NCBI GenBank assembly: GCA_017434525.1 | Contig: JAFRFD010000007.1 | Coordinates: 46,912 to 110,911 of the forward strand | Reading direction: 5' to 3' | DNA length: 64,000 nt | Source: Methanobrevibacter sp. | Lineage (GTDB): Archaea > Methanobacteriota > Methanobacteria > Methanobacteriales > Methanobacteriaceae | In this document: positions 53,810-61,358 of the stretch, piece by piece | Position numbering within the stretch: position 1 is the stretch's first letter | How the letters are laid out: each line of letters opens with the position of its first letter | Translations under genes and position numbers: made by a program | The notes under the pieces: model-generated | What the model was told of the DNA's origin: nothing | Seen by the model: the letters and a program-made list of their open reading frames with translations, nothing else | Databases searched by the model: none

Positions 53810-54688
53810 ATTCCTAGCAAGGACGGCCAAGTTGAGCATATTTATCGTGAAAAAACCGATAAACGAATTTTAAAGAAAAATCCATGGAGAGATTACAGAT
53901 TACATGGTACTGTACTTATTTTAGTAATTATTGCTGAACTGATAGGCACAATTAAAATTCCCATTACTCATGATGTTGCCATTACAATAATGCCTTTAAT
54001 CTATACGATTATTTTAGGTCTTGCTTTTTATTTAATTAAGCCAATAAAGTGGATTCAAAGAAAACAAGCTCGTATTGCTGAAGGGGCAATGATGCTTTTC
54101 ATTGGAGTTCTGATTGCGAAATTAGCTGTTTCAAGTGGCCAATCAATCAGCTTAATTTTTGATATGGGTTCGGCTTTAATTTTACAAGAATTAGGGCACT
54201 TGGCAACTATATTGGTACTTCCAATCGCATTGCTTTTAGGATTTAAAAAAGAGGCTATTGGTATGACCAATTCTATTGGAAGGGAACCAAACGTTGCTGT
54301 TGTCGTTGATAAATATGGTTTTAATTCTCCGGAATCAAGAGGAGTATTTGCAATATTTATTATTGGAACCGTAATTGGTACAATATTTATCAGCTTCCTT
54401 GTTACTTTCTCATTATCATTCATACCTTTACATCCTTATGCATATGCTATGGCTAGTGGTGTAGGCAGTGCAAGTATGAATGCAGCAGCTATTGGACCAA
54501 CTCTTGCAGCATTTCCGGGAATGGAAACTCAAATTGAAGCGTTTGCGGGTTTCAGTAACTTGCTGTCATTTTGTGTAGGTATTTACATTGTAATTTTTGT
54601 TGCACTTCCAATAACCGAAAGGGTCTACAATTGGTTAGAACCTAAAATTGGAAGGGAAGCTTTAGTGCCTGAAAAGGAGGATGAATAA
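53810..54688 (+). CDS. DUF3100 membrane protein, probable carboxylate transporter (ATT start)
   Basis: A 292-residue integral membrane protein of the DUF3100 type with about eight membrane helices; family members occur beside carboxylic-acid catabolism genes, so a transporter is likely. The conserved GSASMNAAAIGPTLAAFPG is visible. The frame begins at ATT 53810, again directly after an in-frame TAA, and the first ATG is 60 codons on at 53990, which would lose the acidic/basic N-terminus and first helix (GTVLILVIIAELIGTI). GTGGGAGTGG is the ribosome binding site. The TATA box TTTATATAA is at 53739. First gene of the 53.8-59.8 kb operon. Confidence 0.82.
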   Translation: MPSKDGQVEHIYREKTDKRILKKNPWRDYRLHGTVLILVIIAELIGTIKIPITHDVAITIMPLIYTIILGLAFYLIKPIKWIQRKQARIAEGAMMLFIGVLIAKLAVSSGQSISLIFDMGSALILQELGHLATILVLPIALLLGFKKEAIGMTNSIGREPNVAVVVDKYGFNSPESRGVFAIFIIGTVIGTIFISFLVTFSLSFIPLHPYAYAMASGVGSASMNAAAIGPTLAAFPGMETQIEAFAGFSNLLSFCVGIYIVIFVALPITERVYNWLEPKIGREALVPEKEDE

Positions 54689-55179
54689 TGCCGGATTTAA
54701 TAGATGGATCTGAAAATGTTTCTGTTCATGGTATTTTCAATTGGATTTTGTTATTAATCATATTTTCAATTATTACCGTCATCGGCAATTATTTAGGATA
54801 TAAACATCCTATGGCAGATTCATTGGTCGGTATGGCAATATTGTCTGTTATCACTCTTATTGGGGTATGGCTTGAAAGGGAACTTCCATTTAACATATCT
54901 TCAATATTGTACATCAGTGTAATCGGTATTTTAATCGCTTTTCCGGGCATGCCGACATCTAAATTTGTTTTATATTATGTCTCTCAAATTGAACTTTTAT
55001 CCATAGTCACTGTATTTTTAGCCTATGTGGGTATTGGAATGGGTAAAAGTTGGGATGAATTTAAAGCTTTAGGTTGGAGAGCAATCGTCATAACTGTTTT
55101 AGTCATTGCTGCCACTTATTATGGTGCGGCCATTGTAGCACATATTGTCCTTGTCTTAACAGGCGTTCCTGCTGTTTAG
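54688..55179 (+). CDS. Membrane protein, second subunit beside DUF3100
   Basis: A 163-residue protein with four or five membrane helices (FNWILLLIIFSIITVI, SLVGMAILSVITLIG, SSILYISVIGILIAF, IVTVFLAYVGIGMG). Its ATG overlaps the last base of the DUF3100 stop (TAATG) after AAAAGGAGGA, so the two are translationally coupled and probably form a two-part transporter. The family is not recognised by me. Confidence 0.8.
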   Translation: MPDLIDGSENVSVHGIFNWILLLIIFSIITVIGNYLGYKHPMADSLVGMAILSVITLIGVWLERELPFNISSILYISVIGILIAFPGMPTSKFVLYYVSQIELLSIVTVFLAYVGIGMGKSWDEFKALGWRAIVITVLVIAATYYGAAIVAHIVLVLTGVPAV

Positions 55180-55247
55180 GCCTCTTTTTAAAATATTAAA
55201 AGTTAACTATTTAACACTATTTTTACATATATTGTAGTAGGTGTTTT

Positions 55248-56654
55248 ATGTTTTTAAAAAATATTTCTAAATTTATTTCAAACTATCGTTATGAACAAGC
55301 AACTGTGGAATCCATCACCACTGTTAAAGCCGCTTTTTTAGATTTTTTTGGAGTAACTTACCGGGGAGCAAGCGAGGAGGCTTCAAAAATAGCTTTTAAT
55401 ACAGTTGAGGAAATATTTTCTGGAAACTTGAATTTAAATTTAAAAGCTTCAGTTATTGGAAGAAAACTGAAAACTGATATTTTGAGTGCAGGGTTTTTAA
55501 ATGGTGTTTCAGCTCATGTTTTGGAGTTGGATGATGGACATAGGGGTGCACAAATCCATTTGGGTTCCGTTATTTTTCCAACTGCGTTGGCAATTTCTGA
55601 AAGTTTCGATCTAAGCGGAAAGGAATTTTTGGAGGGGGTCATTGTTGGTTATGAAGTTGGAATTTTACTTGGAAAAATTGTAAATCCTGACCATAGGAAT
55701 AAAGGATTTCATACAACAGGCACTATAGGTGCCTTTGTTGCAGCAACGGTGGCTTCAAAATTATTAAAACTTGATGATGAACAGATATTAAATGCGTTGG
55801 GTTTGTCTGGAACTCAAGCTGCAGGACTTCTGGAATCTGACCATGGAGGTTCCATGGCCAAATCTTTGCATGTGGGTAAGGCAGTATATAATGGTATGAT
55901 ATCCGCATTCCTTGCAAGAAACGGATTTACCGGTAGTGGAACAATATTTGAAGGAAAGGAAGGATTTTTAAAAGTCATGGTACATGATGAGGATTACAAT
56001 GTCGAGGAGTTCTCATTTGAGAGTGCTTTAAAAGAAATTGGAAAAGTAAGGGTAAGGGACATTTACTTTAAAAAGTATCCATTCTGCAGACACATACATT
56101 CCTCAATTGACACTGCTTTAAAACTGAAAGCAAGTATTGGGGATGAATATGACCATATTGAAAATATTGCCGTTAAAACGTATGATGTTGCAGCACAACA
56201 CAACAATTTCAATCCTAAAAACAAGGAAGAATTGAAACAGTCCCTGCCTTATGCCGTTGCAATCTCTCTAGTAGTTGGGGATGTGACTGTCGATGATATA
56301 GACCAATTGATTGAATATGGCCTTTTGGATAATTATTCCACTGTTGATAAGGTAAATAGTATTAAAAACCTTGCAAATAGGATGATAATTCTTTCAGATG
56401 ATAAGTTGAATGAGTTATATCCCAACAAAAGACCATCAAACGTCATCATTAAATTGGATAAGGCATTTAGAAATGGGGTATTCCAAAACATCACATTGCT
56501 TCCAAAGGGAGACTTTGAAAATCCATACAAATTAAGTGAATTGATTGACAAATTTAAAGCGAATAACCCTCTTTATGATATAAGAAATCTCACGGTTATA
56601 GATTCAATTGAAGATTATTCTATGAAATATGTTGTTCAAAAATTAAATGAGTAG
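55248..56654 (+). CDS. MmgE/PrpD-family dehydratase or isomerase
   Basis: A 468-residue member of the MmgE/PrpD family, whose characterised members are 2-methylcitrate dehydratase, cis-aconitate decarboxylase and iminodisuccinate epimerase. Family motifs are HVLELDDGHRG and GFHTTGTIGAFVAA; the active-site Lys/His regions (AKSLHVGKAVYNG and KKYPFCRHIHSS) are also present. It probably acts on a branched di- or tricarboxylate. The ATG follows AGTAGGTG-type sequence. It is the third gene of the operon with a 68-base gap. Confidence 0.88.
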   Translation: MFLKNISKFISNYRYEQATVESITTVKAAFLDFFGVTYRGASEEASKIAFNTVEEIFSGNLNLNLKASVIGRKLKTDILSAGFLNGVSAHVLELDDGHRGAQIHLGSVIFPTALAISESFDLSGKEFLEGVIVGYEVGILLGKIVNPDHRNKGFHTTGTIGAFVAATVASKLLKLDDEQILNALGLSGTQAAGLLESDHGGSMAKSLHVGKAVYNGMISAFLARNGFTGSGTIFEGKEGFLKVMVHDEDYNVEEFSFESALKEIGKVRVRDIYFKKYPFCRHIHSSIDTALKLKASIGDEYDHIENIAVKTYDVAAQHNNFNPKNKEELKQSLPYAVAISLVVGDVTVDDIDQLIEYGLLDNYSTVDKVNSIKNLANRMIILSDDKLNELYPNKRPSNVIIKLDKAFRNGVFQNITLLPKGDFENPYKLSELIDKFKANNPLYDIRNLTVIDSIEDYSMKYVVQKLNE

Positions 56655-56659
56655 ATATT

Positions 56660-57562
56660 ATGGATAAAACAAAAGATTTTTTAAATAAGATTGGAATCGA
56701 AGAGACTTTCAGTGATTTCAAGTCATCCAAACGATTTAATGATGGGGGACAGTATCGTTTTGAGGTTCCGGGAATCCAATCTCCAAAAACAATGAAAACC
56801 CTATTGAATGAATCTAGAAAAAATGATGTTTTTATCCACAGGGTTACTCAAACAAAGGGAATAATGCTTTTAAGCGATAGTGAAATTGAAGAAATGGTCA
56901 GTTTGGCTGTTGATTATGGATGCGAGTTATTCTTGTCTGTGGGTCCAAGAGCAACATACGACACTTCAGCTACAGTACATACAAAAGAAGGAAGTAGAAT
57001 TGGATATAGGCTCAGAGGCTATGATAACTTGGTATATGCAATTGAGGATGTTAAAAGAGCTTGTGATTTTGGAGTTCGAGGAATATTATTATATGATGAA
57101 GGGCTTCTCTGGGTTTTAAATAAAATGCGCAATGAAGGTGAAATTCCTAAAAACACTCATTTTAAACTATCTGCTCATGCAGGTCATTCAAATCCTGCAG
57201 CCGCCAAAATGCTTGAAGAAAATGGCCTTAATTCATTAAATCCCGTTAGGGACCTGCAAATTCCAATGATTGCGGCCATTAGAAATGCAGTGGACATGAC
57301 TATAGATTTGCACACTGAAAATCCAAAATCCACAGGTGGTTTCATTCGCCATTATGAAGTTCCTAAATTCATTGATGTGGCAGCTCCGGTCTATTTGAAA
57401 ACAGGAGGCTCTGTTGCGGCTAATCATAACTGGGATACAACAGAAAAAGAAGCGAAAGCCCGCATCAAGCAAGTGATTCTTGTTAAAAGAATGATTGATA
57501 AATACTGCAGCGAGGCCATCGTATCTCCGAATCAATCCAGTGACTTATCTATTCCTGAGTGA
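56660..57562 (+). CDS. TIM-barrel-like protein of unknown function in acid catabolism operon
   Basis: A 300-residue soluble protein. Strand-helix alternation and conserved-looking stretches (ELFLSVGPRATYDTS, GVRGILLYDEGLLWVL, FKLSAHAGHSNPAAAKML, LNPVRDLQIPMIAAIR) suggest a TIM barrel, somewhat like proteins loosely annotated as U32 peptidases; no catalytic Cys or metal triad could be fixed. It lies 5 bases after the PrpD gene and 4 bases before the fumarase-like gene, so it belongs to the pathway. I do not assign a reaction. Confidence 0.72.
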   Translation: MDKTKDFLNKIGIEETFSDFKSSKRFNDGGQYRFEVPGIQSPKTMKTLLNESRKNDVFIHRVTQTKGIMLLSDSEIEEMVSLAVDYGCELFLSVGPRATYDTSATVHTKEGSRIGYRLRGYDNLVYAIEDVKRACDFGVRGILLYDEGLLWVLNKMRNEGEIPKNTHFKLSAHAGHSNPAAAKMLEENGLNSLNPVRDLQIPMIAAIRNAVDMTIDLHTENPKSTGGFIRHYEVPKFIDVAAPVYLKTGGSVAANHNWDTTEKEAKARIKQVILVKRMIDKYCSEAIVSPNQSSDLSIPE

Positions 57563-57566
57563 TCTT

Positions 57567-58439
57567 ATGGATATTATTGAAGCTATTTCTGAAAAAATCA
57601 TCGAAGCATCAACCACATTATCTGACGATAAGCTAAAAGCATTGACTAATGCTATTGAAATGGAAGAAAATGAGAATGCTCGTTGGGCTTTAACACAAAT
57701 TTTAGAAAATTATAATGTGGCGCATAAAACCAGGTTTCCTTTATGTGATGATACAGGAATTCCACACGTGATTATTGAATTGGGCTCCAATAGAGAAATT
57801 TCAGGCGAGCTTTTAAATCAGATTCATGAAGGAATTGCATTGGGTTTGAATAATCTCCCGGCAAGACCAATGGCCGTTAGGGGGGATGAGATTGAAAGAA
57901 TTGAGCAGTCAATAGGTTTGTTTGAAAAGCCGGGGATGCTTAAGCCCGCTTCTATTTTAATCGATTCGTCAAATGATGAGTCAACTTATGGAAGAGAAAT
58001 TGCACAGGATACATTAAATATTCATTTTATCCTTGAAGGGGGAGGTCCTGAAATCAGGGCTAAGACTTACAGGGTTTATCATAAACGTTCGTTTTACAAT
58101 GTTATCGATACTGCAGTTGATTGGCTAAGCGATTCATTGAATTTATTGGGTTGCACTCCTTCAATTCCATCTATTGGCATTGGAAGAACCCATTATGAGG
58201 CCAATGCTTTACTTTTAAAATCGATTGTTTATGGCAATTTGGACATTCAAAGTGAAGTTGAAAAGTACGTATCCTCTAAATTGAATGAAACTGGGATTGG
58301 ACCATTAGGCCTAGGTGGAAAAACAACAGTTTTAGGGGCTTATGTTAATATAGGTAATCAAAGGGCAAGTGGTGTTAGAATTGTTGCTATCAGGCCATCT
58401 TGTTTTGTTGAACCGAGAGTAGCAACATTAAATATTTAA
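57567..58439 (+). CDS. Fumarase/tartrate dehydratase alpha-subunit-like protein
   Basis: A 290-residue protein of the class I fumarate hydratase alpha (FumA-N/TtdA) family, an Fe-S-dependent hydro-lyase. Cys ligands are seen in FPLCDDTGIPHV, LLGCTPSIPSIGIGRTHYEAN and RPSCFVEPR. The start ATG 57567 follows GAGTGATCTT; the frame is open for 24 more codons upstream over the previous gene. No beta subunit (TtdB) lies in the operon, although class I fumarases of archaea need one. Here the alpha part may have a new partner or a different substrate. Confidence 0.85.
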   Translation: MDIIEAISEKIIEASTTLSDDKLKALTNAIEMEENENARWALTQILENYNVAHKTRFPLCDDTGIPHVIIELGSNREISGELLNQIHEGIALGLNNLPARPMAVRGDEIERIEQSIGLFEKPGMLKPASILIDSSNDESTYGREIAQDTLNIHFILEGGGPEIRAKTYRVYHKRSFYNVIDTAVDWLSDSLNLLGCTPSIPSIGIGRTHYEANALLLKSIVYGNLDIQSEVEKYVSSKLNETGIGPLGLGGKTTVLGAYVNIGNQRASGVRIVAIRPSCFVEPRVATLNI

Positions 58440-58442
58440 GAC

Positions 58443-58449
58443 TTATATA
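58443..58449 (+). promoter_or_regulatory. Possible internal promoter before citryl-CoA lyase
   Basis: TTATATA lies about 38 bases before ATG 58483, right after the stop of the fumarase-like gene. It may add transcription to the lyase and nitroreductase genes. Confidence 0.35.
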
Positions 58450-58482
58450 CTTATGATTAATTGAATTTAAAGGTACATGAAA

Positions 58483-59298
58483 ATGCAAGAAAATAATTTT
58501 AGGATTAATCCCCATACTTTAAAAACTGCCATTTCCCGTGTTGAGGAAGACAAGATAGTGACTAGGGGATATAATCAAAGGGATTTAATCGAAAAAATAC
58601 GTTACAGTGACATGGTCTATTTGCTTTTAAAGGGAAGATTGCCTTCCCCTAAAGAGGGAAAAATATTCAATCATGTTTTGGTTTCATTTTGCGACCATGG
58701 TGTGACTCCACCAAGCACCCAGACTGCAAGATTAATCGCTTCTTCCGGATCACCCATGAATTCTGCCGTAGCCGGTGCATTATTGTCATTTGGACACAAA
58801 CATGCAGGAGCCATTGAAAAAACAATGGAACTGTTCCAATCAAGGATAAACTCAATTTATTATACTGAAGATTCAGACATTGACAACAAGCAAATTGCAA
58901 GTTTGGCCATTGATATCTATAATGAATATATTGATGGGGATTTGAGGATACCTGGCTTTGGACATAGATATCATGATATAGATCCAAGGGCAGATAAATT
59001 AATGGAACTTGCCATTAAAGAGGGGTTTATCGGACCTCATGTTAAATTGGCTTTGGCCTTAGAAGATTTAATTTATCAAAAAAAGAATATCCGCCTCAAT
59101 GTCGATGGTGCAAATGCGGCAATCCTATCAGATTTAGGCTTTACTCCCGATTTGGGTTTAGGAGTATTTATAATAGGCAGGGTTCCTGGAATTATTGCGC
59201 ATATCCATGAGGAAAATATGGAAGAAGATGAATTTAGACGTTTTTGTGACCTTGATGATATAATTTACGAAGGAGGAAGATATGATGGAATTTATTGA
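58483..59298 (+). CDS. Citryl-CoA lyase / citrate synthase-family protein
   Basis: A 271-residue citrate synthase-fold protein, much shorter than citrate synthase (about 370-430) and of the size of the citryl-CoA lyase type. Catalytic residues are in place: His in GHKHAGAIEKT, His in GFGHRYHDIDPRAD and Asp in LNVDGANAAIL. It should cleave citryl-CoA or a related branched acyl-CoA into acetyl-CoA and a keto acid. No CoA ligase is nearby. ATG 58483 is 8 bases after AAAGGT; an ATG two codons earlier is too close to it. The end overlaps the nitroreductase gene by 17 bases. Confidence 0.85.
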   Translation: MQENNFRINPHTLKTAISRVEEDKIVTRGYNQRDLIEKIRYSDMVYLLLKGRLPSPKEGKIFNHVLVSFCDHGVTPPSTQTARLIASSGSPMNSAVAGALLSFGHKHAGAIEKTMELFQSRINSIYYTEDSDIDNKQIASLAIDIYNEYIDGDLRIPGFGHRYHDIDPRADKLMELAIKEGFIGPHVKLALALEDLIYQKKNIRLNVDGANAAILSDLGFTPDLGLGVFIIGRVPGIIAHIHEENMEEDEFRRFCDLDDIIYEGGRYDGIY

Positions 59299-59794
59299 TG
59301 TCATTAGCGAAAGATATAGTGTAAGGGGATACTTGGATAAGGAAGTTGAAAAGGAAAAATTGGAATATGTCCTTAAAGCAGCTACAATCGCCCCAACAGG
59401 CGTTAATTATCAACCCTTTAAAGTTTATGTAATCGACACCAAAAAGCATAAGGAGGAATTGTCAAAAATTTACGGTGCAAGCTGGTTTGTGGAAGCTCCT
59501 TACGTATTATGTGTTGTTGCCCTTAGGGATAAGGCATGGACCAGACCATGGGACGGCAAAAATATTGCAGACATCGATGCAACAATCGTGATGGATCATA
59601 TGATTTTAGCGGCTCAGGATGTTGGCCTCGGAACTTGTTACATCGGTGCATTTAAAAAGTATGAAGCTCATAAATTCCTAAACCTGGAGGAAAATGAAGA
59701 GCCAGTATTATTCACTCCATTGGGCTATGGCAATGCTGAGCCTCGTGAAACTCCAAGAAAAGAATTGGATGAATTTGTAGTTTACATGGATTAA
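59282..59794 (+). CDS. Nitroreductase-family flavoprotein
   Basis: A 170-residue FMN-dependent nitroreductase-like protein. FMN-binding segments are SERYSVRGYLDK near the start, APTGVNYQPFKVYV, and AAQDVGLGTCYIGAF. It overlaps the lyase gene by 17 bases, after GGAGGAAGAT. It could reduce an enoate or other pathway intermediate, or just be a redox housekeeping enzyme; the substrate is unknown. ATG 59282 and 59285 are both possible. Confidence 0.85.
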   Translation: MMEFIDVISERYSVRGYLDKEVEKEKLEYVLKAATIAPTGVNYQPFKVYVIDTKKHKEELSKIYGASWFVEAPYVLCVVALRDKAWTRPWDGKNIADIDATIVMDHMILAAQDVGLGTCYIGAFKKYEAHKFLNLEENEEPVLFTPLGYGNAEPRETPRKELDEFVVYMD

Positions 59795-59795
59795 T

Positions 59796-60134
59796 ATGAA
59801 GTTACTAATATTGAGTGCGGATAATTTTAATGATATGGAAAACATTTCCCAAGAGTTGTCCCAAAAAAAGTTCAGAATCATCCAGCAGGATGACACTTAT
59901 ATTTTAATGAATAAAAGAAGATTCGGAAATCCATTGATACATGCGATATGTTTGGTTATAGCATTGTTCACATTTTCACTTCTTATTTTTGTAAATGTAG
60001 GTTATTTCATGTATTCATATATATGGGCTTCTCCGAATGTCTTGATAACTACAGAAAAAGTATCGGATGAGGGTGAACCTTTGGAATTCAATACTATGGA
60101 TGAAGTTTTAGAGAAGGCCAATGCTATCTTATGA
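59796..60134 (+). CDS. Small hypothetical membrane protein
   Basis: A 112-residue protein. After a soluble N-terminal stretch (ENISQELSQKKFRIIQQDD) comes a hydrophobic segment (IHAICLVIALFTFSLLIFV) and a second short one (GYFMYSYIWA), then a polar tail. It follows the nitroreductase by one base and its end overlaps the convergent gene by 11 bases. No family recognised. Confidence 0.7.
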   Translation: MKLLILSADNFNDMENISQELSQKKFRIIQQDDTYILMNKRRFGNPLIHAICLVIALFTFSLLIFVNVGYFMYSYIWASPNVLITTEKVSDEGEPLEFNTMDEVLEKANAIL

Positions 60135-60453
60135 TTTCATCAACACTATATTCTTCTATTTTTCTTATTACCAATGGACTTTTGGAATAGAGGTATTCTG
60201 ATTCTTCATCTAGTTTTGCATTAATGAATACTTCATCAGCACTAGATTCGGAAAATAATGTTTCAATGTCTGAGATGAACTCTTCATAGTCATTTTGAAC
60301 CTTTTCATCACTGAAACCTAAACGTGGAATTTCTTCGGTCCAAATGTCACTTCCAGGTGAGAACTTTTTATCACATATCTTGCCATCTTTTATCTCGCCG
60401 TCCAGGGTTAGCGAGAAATTTCTGTTGAGAATTATCCAAACTGCTCTATCCAT
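60124..60453 (-). CDS. Hypothetical acidic protein
   Basis: A 109-residue acidic soluble protein (WIILNRNFSLTLDGEI, LFSESSADEVFINAKLDEE). No membrane segment or cysteine pattern. It overlaps the convergent gene by 11 bases. Not recognised; the amount of charged residues and intact frame make it likely to be real. Confidence 0.62.
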   Translation of the reverse strand: MDRAVWIILNRNFSLTLDGEIKDGKICDKKFSPGSDIWTEEIPRLGFSDEKVQNDYEEFISDIETLFSESSADEVFINAKLDEESEYLYSKSPLVIRKIEEYSVDEIIR

Positions 60454-60516
60454 GATTAATCATTTGCACTATAATGGTATAAATATTATGAAGTTTATAT
60501 TAAAATTAGGGTTATT

Positions 60517-60867
60517 ATGGCAAATGTTAAGATGTTTAAATTATTAGGTGTAATATTGGCATTGGCCCTGATTGTTTGGGCTATTTTGCCTTTTGTATCT
60601 CATAAGCCAATAACAAATGATGTTTTAGCTACCTCAATCATATTGATTTTGATAGCTGTTGCTTACCTGATTATATTGTATAATCCAAGTTGGACTAAAG
60701 CAGTATTTTTCTTTGAGGGTATTGTTATAGGCGTAAGTGGGTATATGTTATTGGATTATCCATATAGTATTGAATTCGCTATTGTGGGTTTAATCATTAT
60801 AATTATAGCTGTCCTTGCTTATTTACAAAAATTACCTCCTAGTATATTGAAATGGTTCTATAGATAA
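60517..60867 (+). CDS. Small membrane protein with four helices
   Basis: A 116-residue protein with four membrane helices (VILALALIVWAILPFV, SIILILIAVAYLIILY, KAVFFFEGIVIGVSGYML, FAIVGLIIIIIAVLAYL). It is unrelated to any family I recognise. The ATG follows AGGGTTAT. It precedes the ATP synthase operon by 165 bases, with a separate promoter in between. Confidence 0.72.
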   Translation: MANVKMFKLLGVILALALIVWAILPFVSHKPITNDVLATSIILILIAVAYLIILYNPSWTKAVFFFEGIVIGVSGYMLLDYPYSIEFAIVGLIIIIIAVLAYLQKLPPSILKWFYR

Positions 60868-60985
60868 TTTAATTATCTTTTATTTATTTTTTTTCATGAT
60901 TTTTAATTCTAAATTTTATATTTTGAATACTTTTTTTTAATTAGATTTAAATTTCAGCTATTTTTACTAATAATAAATAGTAAAA

Positions 60986-60997
60986 GATATATATATT
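60986..60997 (+). promoter_or_regulatory. Promoter of the ATP synthase operon
   Basis: GATATATATATT is a strong TATA box about 42 bases before ATG 61033 of the first synthase gene. Transcription would start near 61017 and include GGTGATTAATT as ribosome binding site. Confidence 0.55.
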
Positions 60998-61032
60998 GCT
61001 CAACAAAAATAAATACACCATGGTGATTAATT

Positions 61033-61347
61033 ATGGCAGAGATATCAGACGCAATCGCAATGATAAAAAAAGCTGAAGCTGATGCTGAACAACTTATTGT
61101 TGATTCAGAGTCTCAATCAAAAGACTTAATTGCTGAATCACGATTAAAAGCTGAAGAAATTATTTCCGAAGCTAAAATTGCAGCAGAAGAAGAAGCGAAA
61201 AATACTGTTTTTGATGCAGAAGATAAAGCTAAAAAAGAAGCGCAAGCAATTGCTGAGAAGTCCAAAGGGGATGTTAAATCCTTAAAAGACAAATCTATGG
61301 CAAATGTTGATGAAGCTGCTTCTATTATTGTCAAAAATATTTTGTAG
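61033..61347 (+). CDS. ahaH: A-type ATP synthase subunit H
   Basis: Peripheral stalk subunit, 104 residues, a long heptad-rich helix (MIKKAEADAEQLIVDSESQ and AEEEAKNTVFDAEDKAKKEA) that pairs with subunit E to hold the A1 head static. It is the first gene of the operon, 11 bases before subunit I. The fully helical, alanine- and glutamate-rich sequence and position identify it. Confidence 0.9.
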   Translation: MAEISDAIAMIKKAEADAEQLIVDSESQSKDLIAESRLKAEEIISEAKIAAEEEAKNTVFDAEDKAKKEAQAIAEKSKGDVKSLKDKSMANVDEAASIIVKNIL

Positions 61348-61358
61348 TGTGAGATTAT

